The notes under the pieces: model-generated
What the model saw: only the letters and a program-made list of their open reading frames with translations
The model's database searches: none
What the model was told of the DNA's origin: nothing
Shown: positions 46,233 to 55,867 of the stretch, one piece after another
Position numbering within the stretch: the first letter of the stretch is position 1
Layout: each line of letters begins with the position of its first letter
From: JBBKWU01 sp037969035
GTDB lineage: Bacteria; Pseudomonadota; Alphaproteobacteria; Micavibrionales; Micavibrionaceae
Direction of reading: 5' to 3'
Length of the DNA: 64,000 nt
Assembly (NCBI GenBank): GCA_037969035.1
Contig: JBBKWU010000012.1
Location: 124,001 to 188,000, forward strand
Made by a program: the position numbers and the translations under genes

Positions 46233-47258
46233 ATGGCCGACCCACGATTTTTTGAAAAACAACAACCCGTCACGATTTCTCAAATCGCGGACATCGTTGA
46301 TATTGAAAATTTATTGGCCATTAATGCAGAATTTTTGTTGCAGGATGTTGCACCGTTGGATACCGCCACGGGAAATGATTTGACGTTTCTTGATAATGTT
46401 AAATATAAAGATGCGTTTACCAAAACGAAGGCGGGCGCGTGCTTTGTGCATCCAGACCTTGCGCATCTTACCCCTAAGGGCACAATTCCGCTCATTACAA
46501 CAAAACCCTACATCGCCTATGCAAAGGCCGCGCAGTATTTCTATCCTGCCGCGGAATCTGTAGGGCATATTTCTGACAACGCCCATATCCATCCGACAGC
46601 AAAGCTTGCGGATAATGTTAGCGTCCATTGTGGTGCGGTTATTGGCGAGGGTGTTGAAATTGGTGCAAACACAATCATTGATGCCAATGCTGTTATTATG
46701 CGCAACGTTCGTATTGGCGTAAATTGCCGCATTGGTGCGGGGGCAACGGTGGCCTTTGCCCATATTGGTGATTATGTTTCCATTTATACAGGCTGCCGCA
46801 TTGGTCAAGATGGCTTTGGCTTTGCGATTGATCCGGCTGGCTTTGTTAAAGTGCCGCAGCTTGGGCGTGTGATTGTCGAAGATCATGTTGAGATTGGTGC
46901 AAACACAACCATTGATCGCGGCGCAGGCCCTGATACGGTTATCGGGCAGGGCACGTGGATTGATAACCTTGTGCAAATCGGCCATAACGTCAAAATCGGT
47001 AAAGGCTGCGTGATTGTGGCGCAAGTTGGTATTTCAGGCAGCACCGTTATCGAAGACTTTGTCATGCTCGGCGGGCAAACGGGTGTTGCCGGACATTTAC
47101 ACATCGGAAAAGGGGTGCGCGCGGGGGCACAATCAGGTATTATGCGTGACATTCCGGCGGGGTTAGACGTTTTAGGCGCGCCTGCGGTACCAAGCAAACA
47201 ATTTATGCGCCAAACGGCAATATTGCGCAAAATGGCAGAGAATAAGAATAAAAGCTGA
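46233..47258 (+). CDS. lpxD: UDP-3-O-acylglucosamine N-acyltransferase
   Basis: Third step of lipid A synthesis. The N-terminal uridine-binding domain covers about residues 1-105. A left-handed parallel beta helix of hexapeptide repeats follows (for example IGEGVEIGANTIIDANAVI), with the catalytic His in QIGHNVKIGKGC. 341 residues, full length. Confidence 0.96.
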   Translation: MADPRFFEKQQPVTISQIADIVDIENLLAINAEFLLQDVAPLDTATGNDLTFLDNVKYKDAFTKTKAGACFVHPDLAHLTPKGTIPLITTKPYIAYAKAAQYFYPAAESVGHISDNAHIHPTAKLADNVSVHCGAVIGEGVEIGANTIIDANAVIMRNVRIGVNCRIGAGATVAFAHIGDYVSIYTGCRIGQDGFGFAIDPAGFVKVPQLGRVIVEDHVEIGANTTIDRGAGPDTVIGQGTWIDNLVQIGHNVKIGKGCVIVAQVGISGSTVIEDFVMLGGQTGVAGHLHIGKGVRAGAQSGIMRDIPAGLDVLGAPAVPSKQFMRQTAILRKMAENKNKS

Positions 47259-47266
47259 GGTTCAAA

Positions 47267-47728
47267 ATGACTGAGAATAATGTAGAGCAAATCAATATTA
47301 TAGAGATCATGGATCGTATTCCGCATCGCTACCCGATGCTGCTCGTCGATAGAATTCTCGAATTCACAAAGCACGAAAGTGCCGTTGGTCTCAAAAACGT
47401 GACCATTAACGAGCAATTCTTTCAAGGCCACTTCCCTGGCGCACCTGTTATGCCGGGTGTTTTAATTGTTGAGGCCATGGCGCAAACGGCGGGTGTTTTG
47501 GTTGTTCATTCTATGGATGACCATAAGACAGACAAAATCGTTTATTTCATGACCATAGATAACGCACGCTTCCGCAAGCCTGTAACACCGGGCGATACGA
47601 TGCATATTCACGTGAAAAAAATCCAGTCCCGTCAAAATGTCTGGAAGTTCGAAGCCAAAGCGATGGTTGGTGATCAATTACATGCGCAAGCAACCTTTAG
47701 CGCCATGATTATGGATCGTCCTAAATAA
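47267..47728 (+). CDS. fabZ: 3-hydroxyacyl-[acyl-carrier-protein] dehydratase FabZ
   Basis: Dehydrates 3-hydroxyacyl-ACP in fatty acid synthesis. The hot-dog fold shows RIPHRYPMLLVDRILEF and the active-site helix FQGHFPGAPVMPGVLIVEAM with His and Glu. 153 residues. A 119-base gap with a promoter separates it from lpxA. Confidence 0.97.
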   Translation: MTENNVEQINIIEIMDRIPHRYPMLLVDRILEFTKHESAVGLKNVTINEQFFQGHFPGAPVMPGVLIVEAMAQTAGVLVVHSMDDHKTDKIVYFMTIDNARFRKPVTPGDTMHIHVKKIQSRQNVWKFEAKAMVGDQLHAQATFSAMIMDRPK

Positions 47729-47781
47729 GCACCCTAAAGTACATCGCCAGCCTTTTGTAACCTTCCGCAACAAAGCGTGAT

Positions 47782-47810
47782 TTGTCTGTAACGCTTGCAA
47801 TCCCTATATT
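47782..47810 (+). promoter_or_regulatory. promoter of lpxA-lpxI-lpxB
   Basis: TTGTCT (47782-47787), 17-base spacer, TATATT (47805-47810), 37 bases before lpxA. It would allow the last three lipid A genes to be expressed apart from the bamA-fabZ run. Confidence 0.65.
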
Positions 47811-47847
47811 ACCCTCAGAATATTAGCGAATTTATTAGGATTTTTTT

Positions 47848-48648
47848 ATGAGTAACAACATACACACAACCGCCATTATCGAAGATGGTGCCACAATAGG
47901 GGATGATGTCTCCATTGGTGCCTATAGCATCATCGGAAAAGATGTCGTGTTAGGCGATAATGTAACCGTTTACAGCCACGTTGTGGTCGGCGGGCATACC
48001 AGCGTGGGCGAGGGCACAAGCATCTTCCCATTTGCCTCTATTGGTCTTGCGCCACAAGATTTGAAATTCAAAGGTGAAAAATCAAAACTCACCATTGGTA
48101 AAAATAATACAATACGCGAACACGTTACCATGAACCCAGGCACCGAAGATGGCGGCATGGAAACCATTGTTGGTGATAACTGCTTGTTCATGATGGCAAG
48201 CCATGTCGCGCATGATTGCGTGGTTGGTAACCGTGTTATCATGGCGAATAATGCAACACTTGCGGGGCATGTTGTTGTGGGTGATTTTGCTATTGTTGGC
48301 GGATTGTCTGCTGTTCATCAATTTGTTCGTATCGGTCACAATGCTGTGATCGGCGGAATGTCTGGTGTTGATACGGATGTTATACCGTTTGGCCGTGTAA
48401 AGGGCGAGCGCGCCTCTCTCGCAGGGCTTAACCTTATCGGGCTCGAGCGCACAGGCTTTAGCAAAGACGATATCCGCACGCTACAAAAAGCATTCAAGCA
48501 TTTATTTGGTGAAGAAGGCACGATGGATAACCGCATAGAGACGCTTGCCACAAAATATGGCGATGACGAACTTGTGATGAAAATCATCGAATTTGCCCGC
48601 AATAAAACAAGGTTCCCCCTATGCCAACCGTCAAAAAAAGCCGCATAA
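47848..48648 (+). CDS. lpxA: UDP-N-acetylglucosamine acyltransferase
   Basis: First step of lipid A synthesis. Hexapeptide-repeat beta helix from the N-terminus (AIIEDGATIGDDVSIGAYSI), catalytic His in MASHVAHDCVVGN (about residue 122), and a C-terminal helical part with QKAFKHLF. 266 residues. The start of lpxI overlaps its end by 28 bases. Confidence 0.97.
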   Translation: MSNNIHTTAIIEDGATIGDDVSIGAYSIIGKDVVLGDNVTVYSHVVVGGHTSVGEGTSIFPFASIGLAPQDLKFKGEKSKLTIGKNNTIREHVTMNPGTEDGGMETIVGDNCLFMMASHVAHDCVVGNRVIMANNATLAGHVVVGDFAIVGGLSAVHQFVRIGHNAVIGGMSGVDTDVIPFGRVKGERASLAGLNLIGLERTGFSKDDIRTLQKAFKHLFGEEGTMDNRIETLATKYGDDELVMKIIEFARNKTRFPLCQPSKKAA

Positions 48649-49508
48649 CAAAAAAAGCCGCGCCAGACTGTGCCGCACCTAACATTACGCGCCTTGGCGT
48701 TATTGCGGGTGGTGGGCAGCTTCCTGCGCGTTTGCTTGAGGCTTGTGACAAGCAAGGTATTGAAGTTTTTGTTATTGGCTTTGATGGGCACACCGATATT
48801 GATCTTTACGAAGGACGAACGCATATGGTCACGCGCGTCGGGGCGGCGGGTCAAATCATAAATACTCTACATGCACACCATATCCGTGACTTGGTTATGA
48901 TTGGTGCCTTGAAACGCCCGAGCTTGTCTGAACTTCGCCCTGATACGCGCACGGCTAAATTCTTTGCGCGGATTGGTTTAAAAGCCTTGGGTGACGATGG
49001 CTTGCTTACGGCGGTAAAGAACGAGCTACAAAGAGAAGGTTTCAAAATTCACGGTGTCCATCAATTTGCCACAGAACTTCTGGCAGGTGAGGGCACGTTG
49101 GGAAAATGCAATCCTGATAAAGCCGATAAAGCCGATATCAAACGCGGCATAGAGGTTCTAAAAGCCACCAGCGCGCTAGACATCGGACAGGGTGTTATTG
49201 TGCAGCAGGGCATTGTGCTCGGCATTGAAGCCGCAGAAGGCACCGACGAGCTTATACGGCGCTGCGACGACTATCAGCGCAAGGGCAAAGGTGGTGTTCT
49301 GGTGAAGCTATGCAAAGACGAGCAAGACCAATCCTTTGATTTACCGACCATCGGGCCTGACACGATATTGCTTGCCGAGGCTGTAGGGCTTAGTGGTATT
49401 GCCATTCATGCAGGGCATAGCCTTCTCCTTGAATCTCAAAGAGTTGCGGATATGGCGGATAAAGCCAAATTATTTGTCATCGGCATTAATCCTGAAGACT
49501 ATTTATAA
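48621..49508 (+). CDS. lpxI: UDP-2,3-diacylglucosamine pyrophosphatase LpxI
   Basis: Fourth step of lipid A synthesis in bacteria that lack LpxH. The N-terminal domain has RLGVIAGGGQLPARLLEACD and the C-terminal one GKGGVLVKLCKDEQDQSFDL with TIGPDTI and HAGHSLLLE. 295 residues, including a ~22-residue basic N-terminal extension if translation begins at 48621; a later start is possible but none has a better ribosome site. It lies in the usual place between lpxA and lpxB. Confidence 0.94.
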   Translation: MPTVKKSRITKKAAPDCAAPNITRLGVIAGGGQLPARLLEACDKQGIEVFVIGFDGHTDIDLYEGRTHMVTRVGAAGQIINTLHAHHIRDLVMIGALKRPSLSELRPDTRTAKFFARIGLKALGDDGLLTAVKNELQREGFKIHGVHQFATELLAGEGTLGKCNPDKADKADIKRGIEVLKATSALDIGQGVIVQQGIVLGIEAAEGTDELIRRCDDYQRKGKGGVLVKLCKDEQDQSFDLPTIGPDTILLAEAVGLSGIAIHAGHSLLLESQRVADMADKAKLFVIGINPEDYL

Positions 49509-49510
49509 AC

Positions 49511-50731
49511 ATGGCCTCTAAATCAAACAATATCCAGAGAATCTATATCATCGCGGGCGAAGCCTCGGGCGATATCCTTGGCGCGCATCTTATGACGAGC
49601 CTTAAAGATAAGGGCGGCATTAGCAGTTTTTCATTTGACGGTGTTGGCGGCTCTCAAATGGCGGCGCAAGGGCTGCAAAGCCTTTTCCCGATGCAGGATT
49701 TATCCGTGATGGGAGTAACCGAGATATTACCGCGCCTGCCGAAAATTTTGCGCCGTATTAGGCAAACGGTCGATAACATTATAAAAACAAAACCAGATAT
49801 TGTTGTCACAATTGATTCACCTGACTTTTGTTTTCGTGTTGCGCGGAAGCTCAAAGAACGCCTCGGTGATGATTGTCCGCCAATGGTGCATTATGTTGCG
49901 CCTACTGTATGGGCTTGGCGGCCAGAACGCGCACAGAAGGTCGCGGCGCTGTATGACGGCATCATCTGTTTGCTACCGATTGAGCCTCCTTATTTCGAAG
50001 CCGAAGGCATGAAGGCCGTTTTCACAGGTCATCCTGCGATAGGACAGCACAGCAAGCGTAGCGGCGGCGGTGCCACGCTTCGTGATGAGCTTGAAATTCC
50101 TAAAGATGCCACTGTTCTTGGCGTTCTTTTTGGCAGTCGCCAAGGCGAAATACACCGCATGGGGCCAATCCTGCGTCAGGCCGCATATGAGTATGTCATC
50201 AAAAACAAGGGCAAAACCCTTCACATCATCGCGCCGACCTTGCCGCATTTACGCAAGGATGTTCGTAATCTGCTCGAAAGCATGCCATGTAAGGCGCATA
50301 TCATTGATGATCAGACACGTAAATGGCACTGTTTTGACGCGATGGATTATGCACTTGCCACATCAGGAACAATCGGCCTCGAGCTTGCCATTGCGGGTGT
50401 GCCGCATGTTATTGGCTACAAAGTGAACTATCTGACGTGGCGCATTATAAAGTCAAAAATCAATTCTAAATACGCGCACCTTGCCAATATTTTACATGAC
50501 AAACCCATTGTCACGGAGTTGTTACAGCACGAATGTACTGCCAAAAATTTGCGGGATGCCTTAATGGCACTTCCATCGCAAGCAGCAGCGCAAAAAAATG
50601 ATTTCACCGCCTTGCGTGATATGCTGTCTGGTTCAGGCAAGCAAGAACCATCAGATCAAGCCGCTGACTTTGTTATGGCGTGCTTATCAGATAGCCGCAG
50701 TGATATTCAAAACAAGAAAAAAGCGGCTTAA
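49511..50731 (+). CDS. lpxB: lipid-A-disaccharide synthase
   Basis: Joins UDP-diacylglucosamine and lipid X to the lipid A disaccharide. N-terminal motif YIIAGEASGDILGAHLM (about residues 11-27), then FDGVGGSQMAAQGL, YVAPTVWAWRPERAQ and the sugar-binding LATSGTIGLELAIAGVPHVI. 406 residues, with a ~25-residue C-terminal tail. The stop codon lies inside the terminator hairpin. Confidence 0.96.
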   Translation: MASKSNNIQRIYIIAGEASGDILGAHLMTSLKDKGGISSFSFDGVGGSQMAAQGLQSLFPMQDLSVMGVTEILPRLPKILRRIRQTVDNIIKTKPDIVVTIDSPDFCFRVARKLKERLGDDCPPMVHYVAPTVWAWRPERAQKVAALYDGIICLLPIEPPYFEAEGMKAVFTGHPAIGQHSKRSGGGATLRDELEIPKDATVLGVLFGSRQGEIHRMGPILRQAAYEYVIKNKGKTLHIIAPTLPHLRKDVRNLLESMPCKAHIIDDQTRKWHCFDAMDYALATSGTIGLELAIAGVPHVIGYKVNYLTWRIIKSKINSKYAHLANILHDKPIVTELLQHECTAKNLRDALMALPSQAAAQKNDFTALRDMLSGSGKQEPSDQAADFVMACLSDSRSDIQNKKKAA

Positions 50732-50743
50732 ATAAAGCCGCTT
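50721..50743. terminator. bidirectional terminator between lpxB and gltA
   Basis: A perfect 9-base inverted repeat AAGCGGCTT (50721-50729) / AAGCCGCTT (50735-50743) between two convergent genes. A-rich upstream bases give a T run for the gltA direction. Confidence 0.8.
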
Positions 50744-50770
50744 CGTTTCATTTGTCTCTAAGACTCTTAC

Positions 50771-52075
50771 TTATTTACGTTTATTCATCGGCACATAGGT
50801 GCGGGCTTCTGGGCCTGTGTAGAGTTGACGCGGACGACCAATGCGTAATGAAGGCTCTTCGACCATTTCTTTCCATTGTGATATCCAGCCCACAGTTCTC
50901 GCGAGTGCAAATAGCACGGTAAAGATACTGCTCGGGAAGCCCATGGCTTTTAGGATAATACCGGAATAGAAATCAACGTTCGGGAACAGCTTACGTTCTA
51001 CAAAATATGGATCTTCAAGCGCAATACGCTCTAACTCCATCGCAAGTTCCAAGCGGTCATCATTCACACCAAGTTCAGCCAAAACCTCGTGGCATGCGTC
51101 ACGAAGAACCGTTGCGCGCGGGTCATGGTTTTTGTAAACGCGATGACCAAAGCCCATCAAGCGGAACGGGTCATCTTTGTCTTTGGCGCGGGCAATAAAC
51201 TCAGGGATGTTCTTTTTGCTACCAATTTCATCAAGCATTTCAATAACCGCCTGATTAGCACCACCATGCGCAGGTCCCCAAAGCGAAGCAATGCCAGAGG
51301 CAATACAAGCAAACGGGTTGGCCTGTGATGAACCAGCAAGACGCACTGTTGATGTTGACGCATTTTGTTCATGGTCAGCGTGCAGGATAAAGATTTTTTC
51401 CATCGCGCGTGCCAGAACAGGGCTCACCTTGTAAGGCTCTGCCGGAACACCAAAGCACATATACAGGAAGTTTTCTGCATAGTTTAAGTCATTGCGCGGA
51501 TACATAAACGGTTGCCCGATTGAGTATTTGTAAGTCATCGCCGCCAATGTAGGCATCTTCGCGATTAAGCGATGCGCTGAAATCTCACGTTGGCGCGGAT
51601 CCCAAATGTCGAGTGAGTCATGATAAAACGCAGATAATGCGCCAACAACGCCACACATAATAGCCATCGGGTGCGCATCACGACGAAAACCACGGAAGAA
51701 GAAGTGAAGCTGTTCGTGAACCATTGTATGATAACGAATGTCGTTTTCAAATTTATCAAACTCTGTCTTACTCGGTAAATCACCATAAAGCAGCAAATAA
51801 GCAGTTTCCAAAAATGTACTTTGATCCGTTAGCTCTTTAATGTCATAGCCACGGTGCATCAAAATGCCTTCTTCGCCATCAATGAACGTCAAGCGTGACT
51901 TACAACTCCCTGTGGCTGTAAAGCTTGGATCGAACGTAAAATGGCCTGTTTGCTCATAAAGATTGCGAATATCAATAACTGGCGGGCCACATGTGCCTTC
52001 AAGAACGGGCAGCTCTGTGCTTTCACCTGTTTCATTATTGGTAAGCGTAAATGTCTTTTGATCTGTTTTTGTCAT
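50771..52075 (-). CDS. gltA: citrate synthase (type II)
   Basis: First step of the citric acid cycle. The 434 residues match the hexameric Gram-negative type, with the ~50-residue N-terminal beta domain (residues 8-60). Catalytic residues lie in [30 protein letters not shown] and [14 protein letters not shown] (Asp). A promoter at 52124-52152 and a leader hairpin precede it. Confidence 0.97.
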   Translation of the reverse strand: MTKTDQKTFTLTNNETGESTELPVLEGTCGPPVIDIRNLYEQTGHFTFDPSFTATGSCKSRLTFIDGEEGILMHRGYDIKELTDQSTFLETAYLLLYGDLPSKTEFDKFENDIRYHTMVHEQLHFFFRGFRRDAHPMAIMCGVVGALSAFYHDSLDIWDPRQREISAHRLIAKMPTLAAMTYKYSIGQPFMYPRNDLNYAENFLYMCFGVPAEPYKVSPVLARAMEKIFILHADHEQNASTSTVRLAGSSQANPFACIASGIASLWGPAHGGANQAVIEMLDEIGSKKNIPEFIARAKDKDDPFRLMGFGHRVYKNHDPRATVLRDACHEVLAELGVNDDRLELAMELERIALEDPYFVERKLFPNVDFYSGIILKAMGFPSSIFTVLFALARTVGWISQWKEMVEEPSLRIGRPRQLYTGPEARTYVPMNKRK

Positions 52076-52090
52076 GAATCGACCTGTGCT

Positions 52091-52123
52091 ATTTGCTGTT
52101 AAGATAAGAATCTATCAGCAAAT
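52091..52123 (-). promoter_or_regulatory. leader hairpin or operator of gltA
   Basis: ATTTGCTG (52091-52098) and CAGCAAAT (52116-52123) form a perfect 8-base inverted repeat, with a nested AGAT/ATCT inside. It begins just behind the -10 box, so it is either a 5' hairpin of the mRNA or a protein site at the transcription start. Confidence 0.5.
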
Positions 52124-52152
52124 ATAATAGGGTCGATCGTGATGCAAATCAA
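52124..52152 (-). promoter_or_regulatory. promoter of gltA
   Basis: On the minus strand: TTGATT (52152-52147), 17-base spacer, TATTAT (52129-52124), about 48 bases before the ATG. Confidence 0.7.
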
Positions 52153-52165
52153 CGAGGCTTTTGTG

Positions 52166-53596
52166 CTATGCGGCAGTTTTCTTTCCGAATGTCTCAAGCG
52201 TATAGCTCAAGCGGCGCAGCGTTTCATCACGCCCCAGTATTTCCGCCGCATGGAAGATCGATGGTGAAACCCCCGAGCCCGTAAGCGCAGCACGCAAAGG
52301 CATACCAATCTTTCCCAGTTTGCCCCCAGCAAGCTCATCCGCAACATCTTTACAGGCGATCTGAATATTTTCTGCTGTAAAACTCGGCTCTGAATCAAGT
52401 TTGTCCTGAACCTTGATGAGGATAGCAAGCGCGTCATCATCAAGAATTTGCGTGGCTTTTTCGTTAAAATCATAGGTATCATCAAAGCAATAAAACTTAG
52501 CTTCATCAGCGAGTTGCAACAATGTCTTCGTGCGTTGCTTTAACTCTGCCATGCCTGCATTCAAACGGTTCAAATGCGTGTCAGACGGAAGCAAGCCATA
52601 TTTCTCGTTCAAGATCGGCAGAATTAATTCAGTCAGCGTTTCGTCATCTGCTTCACTCATATAATGCGCGTTGACGCTTTCAAGTTTTGCAAAATCAAAG
52701 CGCGGCGCGGATTTGTTTGCGGCTTCGAGCCCAAACCATTCAATTGCTTGCTCACGAGATATGATTTCATCGTCACCGTGGCTCCAGCCCAAACGTAGAA
52801 GGTAATTACAAATTGCTTCAGGCAAATACCCCATATCCTTATACTCACCAACGCTTGCCGCGCCGTGACGTTTGGACATTTTAGCACCATCAGGCCCCAA
52901 AATAAGCGGCAAATGCGCGTAAGCAGGAACAGTCCAGCCCATCGCTTCAAATATCAAGCGTTGGCGGAATGCATTGTTAATGTGGTCATCACCGCGAATA
53001 ATGTGGGTCACGCCCATATCATGGTCATCCACAACAACCGACAACATATAAGTCGGCGTGCCATCGCTGCGCAGGATAATGAAATCATCAAGCTGTTCAT
53101 GGTTCACTTTGATCTCGCCTTGCACCATGTCATTAATTACCATCGCGCCATCATCTATGGGGGCTTTGATACGAATGACAGGCTTGATCCCCTCAGGTGC
53201 ATCAGAGGCGTCACGATCGCGCCATCTGCGGTCATAAAATGTGGCGGCTCCGTCTGCTTTTGCTTTCTCGCGCATGTCTTCAAGCTCTTCAGGGCTGCAA
53301 TAGCAATAGTAAGCGGCACCTTTTTTGACTAATTCATGCGCCACTTCGGCGTGACGGTCACGATTTTCAAACTGTGAGACAATCTCACCATCCCAATCAA
53401 GCTTAAGCCACTCCATGTCCTTTATCAACGTGACAACGGCTTCTTCGGAGTGGCGCTTACGGTCTGTGTCCTCAATACGGAACAGCATTGTGCCGCCGTG
53501 ATGTTTGGCAAACAGCCAGTTAAACAGCGCTGTACGCGCCGTACCTATATGCATAAAGCCTGTGGGAGAGGGTGGAAATCTTGTTACAGCAGTCAT
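52166..53596 (-). CDS. gltX: glutamyl-tRNA synthetase
   Basis: Charges tRNA-Glu, and perhaps tRNA-Gln if a GatCAB route is used. Class I motifs: FPPSPTGFMHIGTARTALFN with the HIGH-like MHIG (about residues 16-19) and KMSKRHGAAS (about 243-252). YYCYCSPEEL is a possible zinc site. 476 residues, full length. It is read away from comEC, with 123 bases between. Confidence 0.97.
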   Translation of the reverse strand: MTAVTRFPPSPTGFMHIGTARTALFNWLFAKHHGGTMLFRIEDTDRKRHSEEAVVTLIKDMEWLKLDWDGEIVSQFENRDRHAEVAHELVKKGAAYYCYCSPEELEDMREKAKADGAATFYDRRWRDRDASDAPEGIKPVIRIKAPIDDGAMVINDMVQGEIKVNHEQLDDFIILRSDGTPTYMLSVVVDDHDMGVTHIIRGDDHINNAFRQRLIFEAMGWTVPAYAHLPLILGPDGAKMSKRHGAASVGEYKDMGYLPEAICNYLLRLGWSHGDDEIISREQAIEWFGLEAANKSAPRFDFAKLESVNAHYMSEADDETLTELILPILNEKYGLLPSDTHLNRLNAGMAELKQRTKTLLQLADEAKFYCFDDTYDFNEKATQILDDDALAILIKVQDKLDSEPSFTAENIQIACKDVADELAGGKLGKIGMPLRAALTGSGVSPSIFHAAEILGRDETLRRLSYTLETFGKKTAA

Positions 53597-53719
53597 GGCA
53601 ATCTTTTTATGTTTGTGGTTAATATCATCACAGATTTAGTAACACATAATAGAGCAGGTTTCACGCATTACATGGTGAGAGCAGGAACATTATCGAATTT
53701 TTCCCATACGGAGGGCATT

Positions 53720-55828
53720 ATGGCTCGTCTCTTACCGTGGATGTATGGCGAGCTTTACAAGCAAAAGCATAATCTGTTGCTCTGGCTTCCTATATTGCTT
53801 TCCATCGGGATTGGTAGCTATTTCTATTTACGTTCTGAACCGCCCTTTATCGTGCCAGCGTGCTTGGCATTCTTTTGTGCCTTAGGAACCTTACTGCTGT
53901 ACGCGCGGCGGGATAAAAGCGCGTTGTTTTATACGCTATGGCTTTTATGTACGGTCGCGGCAGTCATTGTTTCTGGCTTTACCATTGCGCAGTACCGCAC
54001 GATGTCGCTTGGCACAATCATGCTACAAACCAAAACAGGTACGACGATGATAAGCGGCAGGATCATTGATATTGACCGCATGGAAGAGGGTGATGGCAGC
54101 CGTATCATTCTGAGTGACCTCGACATAGAGAAACTTGAACCTGCTGTGACGCCACAAAAGGTGCGTATACGGGTCAAATGGGATCAAAACTTACGGATTG
54201 GGCAAAGGGTCGAGTTTCTTGGCGCAATCAATGCGCCATCTGCGCCTGTTGCCCCACATGCGTTTGATTTTCAACGCTATGCTTATTTCCAAGGCATTGG
54301 CGGGTTTGGTTTTGCATTTAAAGAACCTACGATTTTAGAGCAAAACGTGCCGCAGAGCGGGCCATTCAATCAAACACTTGAGAAGATCAGGCAATCCATT
54401 TTGCCTATCCTTGATAAACACATGAAGAATGCATCCGCAAGAGGCGTTGCTGCGGCACTGATAACGGGGGAGCGCACCTCAATTCCTGAGGATGTTTGGG
54501 ATGACATGCGCGATTCTGGTATGGCGCACATGCTGGCAATCTCTGGGCTTCATGTTGGGATGGTTGCGGGGGTTATCTTCTTTTTCGTTAGGCTATGTCT
54601 GGTTTTAATTCCACGTTTTGCTGAAAAGCACCCTGCGAAGAAATATGCTGCGCTCGCCGCGATTATTGGCGCGCTGCTTTATATGTTGATTGTGGGCAGC
54701 ACCATCCCCACGCAACGTGCGATGCTGATGACCACCATTGTGATGCTTGCTGTTATTTTAGATCGCAAGGCCTTTTCCATGCGGTTGGTTGCGTTGACGG
54801 CCTTTATTGTTTTACTTATCACGCCCGAGGCATTATGGAGCGCTAGTTTTCAAATGTCGTTTGCGGCTGTTTCGATGTTGGTTTTCTTTTATGATCGTAT
54901 CCGAAATTACTGGTCATCCATGTATCGTAACGCTTCGTTTTTGCGCCGTTTTGGGCTTTATATTATGGGGGTGAGCATGACGACCGTGATTGCCACCTTT
55001 GCCACCGCACCTTTCGCGCTTTTTCATTTTCAGCATTTATCGGTCTATAGCCTGTTTTCCAATCTGATTGGTGTGCCCATCATGGCGTTTATCGTGATGC
55101 CACTCACGGCGTTTAGTTATCTGGCAATGTCTATAGGGCTTGCTGCGCCCGTTCTTTGGGCGATGGAACACAGCATTGGTTTCATTCTTTATATAGCCCA
55201 CAGCGTGTCCGTTATTGATGGCTCAACATGGAATCCACCAGCATGGAATATGAATGCATTGATTATGTTGGTGGTTGCGGCGTGTTTGGGAATGGTTGTG
55301 CGCGGGCGGCTTTGTCTGGTGGCGGTTTTGCCGCTTATACTTTGCGCGTATTTCACGATGAGCTATACGCAGCCTGATATTTTGATTAGCTCATCCGGCA
55401 AGTTAATGGCTTACCGCGATGATGAGGCGATCATGCATTTTAACTCCCGCAGCAGTGATCGCTTTGCGTCCGATATCTGGGCGCGGCGCAACGGGCAAGA
55501 AGATAAAGAGCGTTGGCCGTATCAACAGCAAGATAACAACGACATGAAATGCGATTCGTTTGGTTGCTATGTTGAGAGAGCAGGGCACAAAATCGCATTT
55601 TCAAAACACCCGCAAAGCCATATGAATGACTGTAACACCGCCGATATCATGATCGCGGAAGATCCTGTGTTCATAAAACCATGCAAGGCAGAAATCATCA
55701 TTGATAAATTTTACCTGTGGCGCAACGGCGCAACGGCGCTACGCTTTGCCAATAATGGCAGCATCATTGTCAATAATGTGGAGCAAGATAGAGGTCATCG
55801 CCCATGGACGATTTCACCACGGCGTTAA
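53720..55828 (+). CDS. comEC: ComEC/Rec2-family DNA uptake channel protein
   Basis: Inner-membrane protein of natural DNA uptake in competent bacteria; in many alphaproteobacteria its use is untested. I chose ATG 53720 because GGAGGG (53710-53715) stands just before it; the frame is open from 53450 but that part overlaps gltX. The 702 residues have an N-terminal OB-like periplasmic domain (about 95-180) and the competence core with MAHMLAISGLHVGMVAG, IVGSTIPTQRAMLM and many helices. The C-terminal beta-lactamase-like part is reduced and lacks the metal motif, as is common in this class. Confidence 0.92.
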   Translation: MARLLPWMYGELYKQKHNLLLWLPILLSIGIGSYFYLRSEPPFIVPACLAFFCALGTLLLYARRDKSALFYTLWLLCTVAAVIVSGFTIAQYRTMSLGTIMLQTKTGTTMISGRIIDIDRMEEGDGSRIILSDLDIEKLEPAVTPQKVRIRVKWDQNLRIGQRVEFLGAINAPSAPVAPHAFDFQRYAYFQGIGGFGFAFKEPTILEQNVPQSGPFNQTLEKIRQSILPILDKHMKNASARGVAAALITGERTSIPEDVWDDMRDSGMAHMLAISGLHVGMVAGVIFFFVRLCLVLIPRFAEKHPAKKYAALAAIIGALLYMLIVGSTIPTQRAMLMTTIVMLAVILDRKAFSMRLVALTAFIVLLITPEALWSASFQMSFAAVSMLVFFYDRIRNYWSSMYRNASFLRRFGLYIMGVSMTTVIATFATAPFALFHFQHLSVYSLFSNLIGVPIMAFIVMPLTAFSYLAMSIGLAAPVLWAMEHSIGFILYIAHSVSVIDGSTWNPPAWNMNALIMLVVAACLGMVVRGRLCLVAVLPLILCAYFTMSYTQPDILISSSGKLMAYRDDEAIMHFNSRSSDRFASDIWARRNGQEDKERWPYQQQDNNDMKCDSFGCYVERAGHKIAFSKHPQSHMNDCNTADIMIAEDPVFIKPCKAEIIIDKFYLWRNGATALRFANNGSIIVNNVEQDRGHRPWTISPRR

Positions 55829-55867
55829 ATCATCTTCACATCATCTTCGCTTGGTTGTCACGCTTAA

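Noticed and set aside
46311..47024. 237-aa minus-strand frame inside lpxD
   Set aside because: It arises from the repetitive hexapeptide codons of lpxD read backwards; lpxD itself is complete and conserved.
53450..53719. N-terminal extension of ComEC over gltX
   Set aside because: The 90 residues overlap the start of gltX on the other strand; GGAGGG before ATG 53720 marks the better start.
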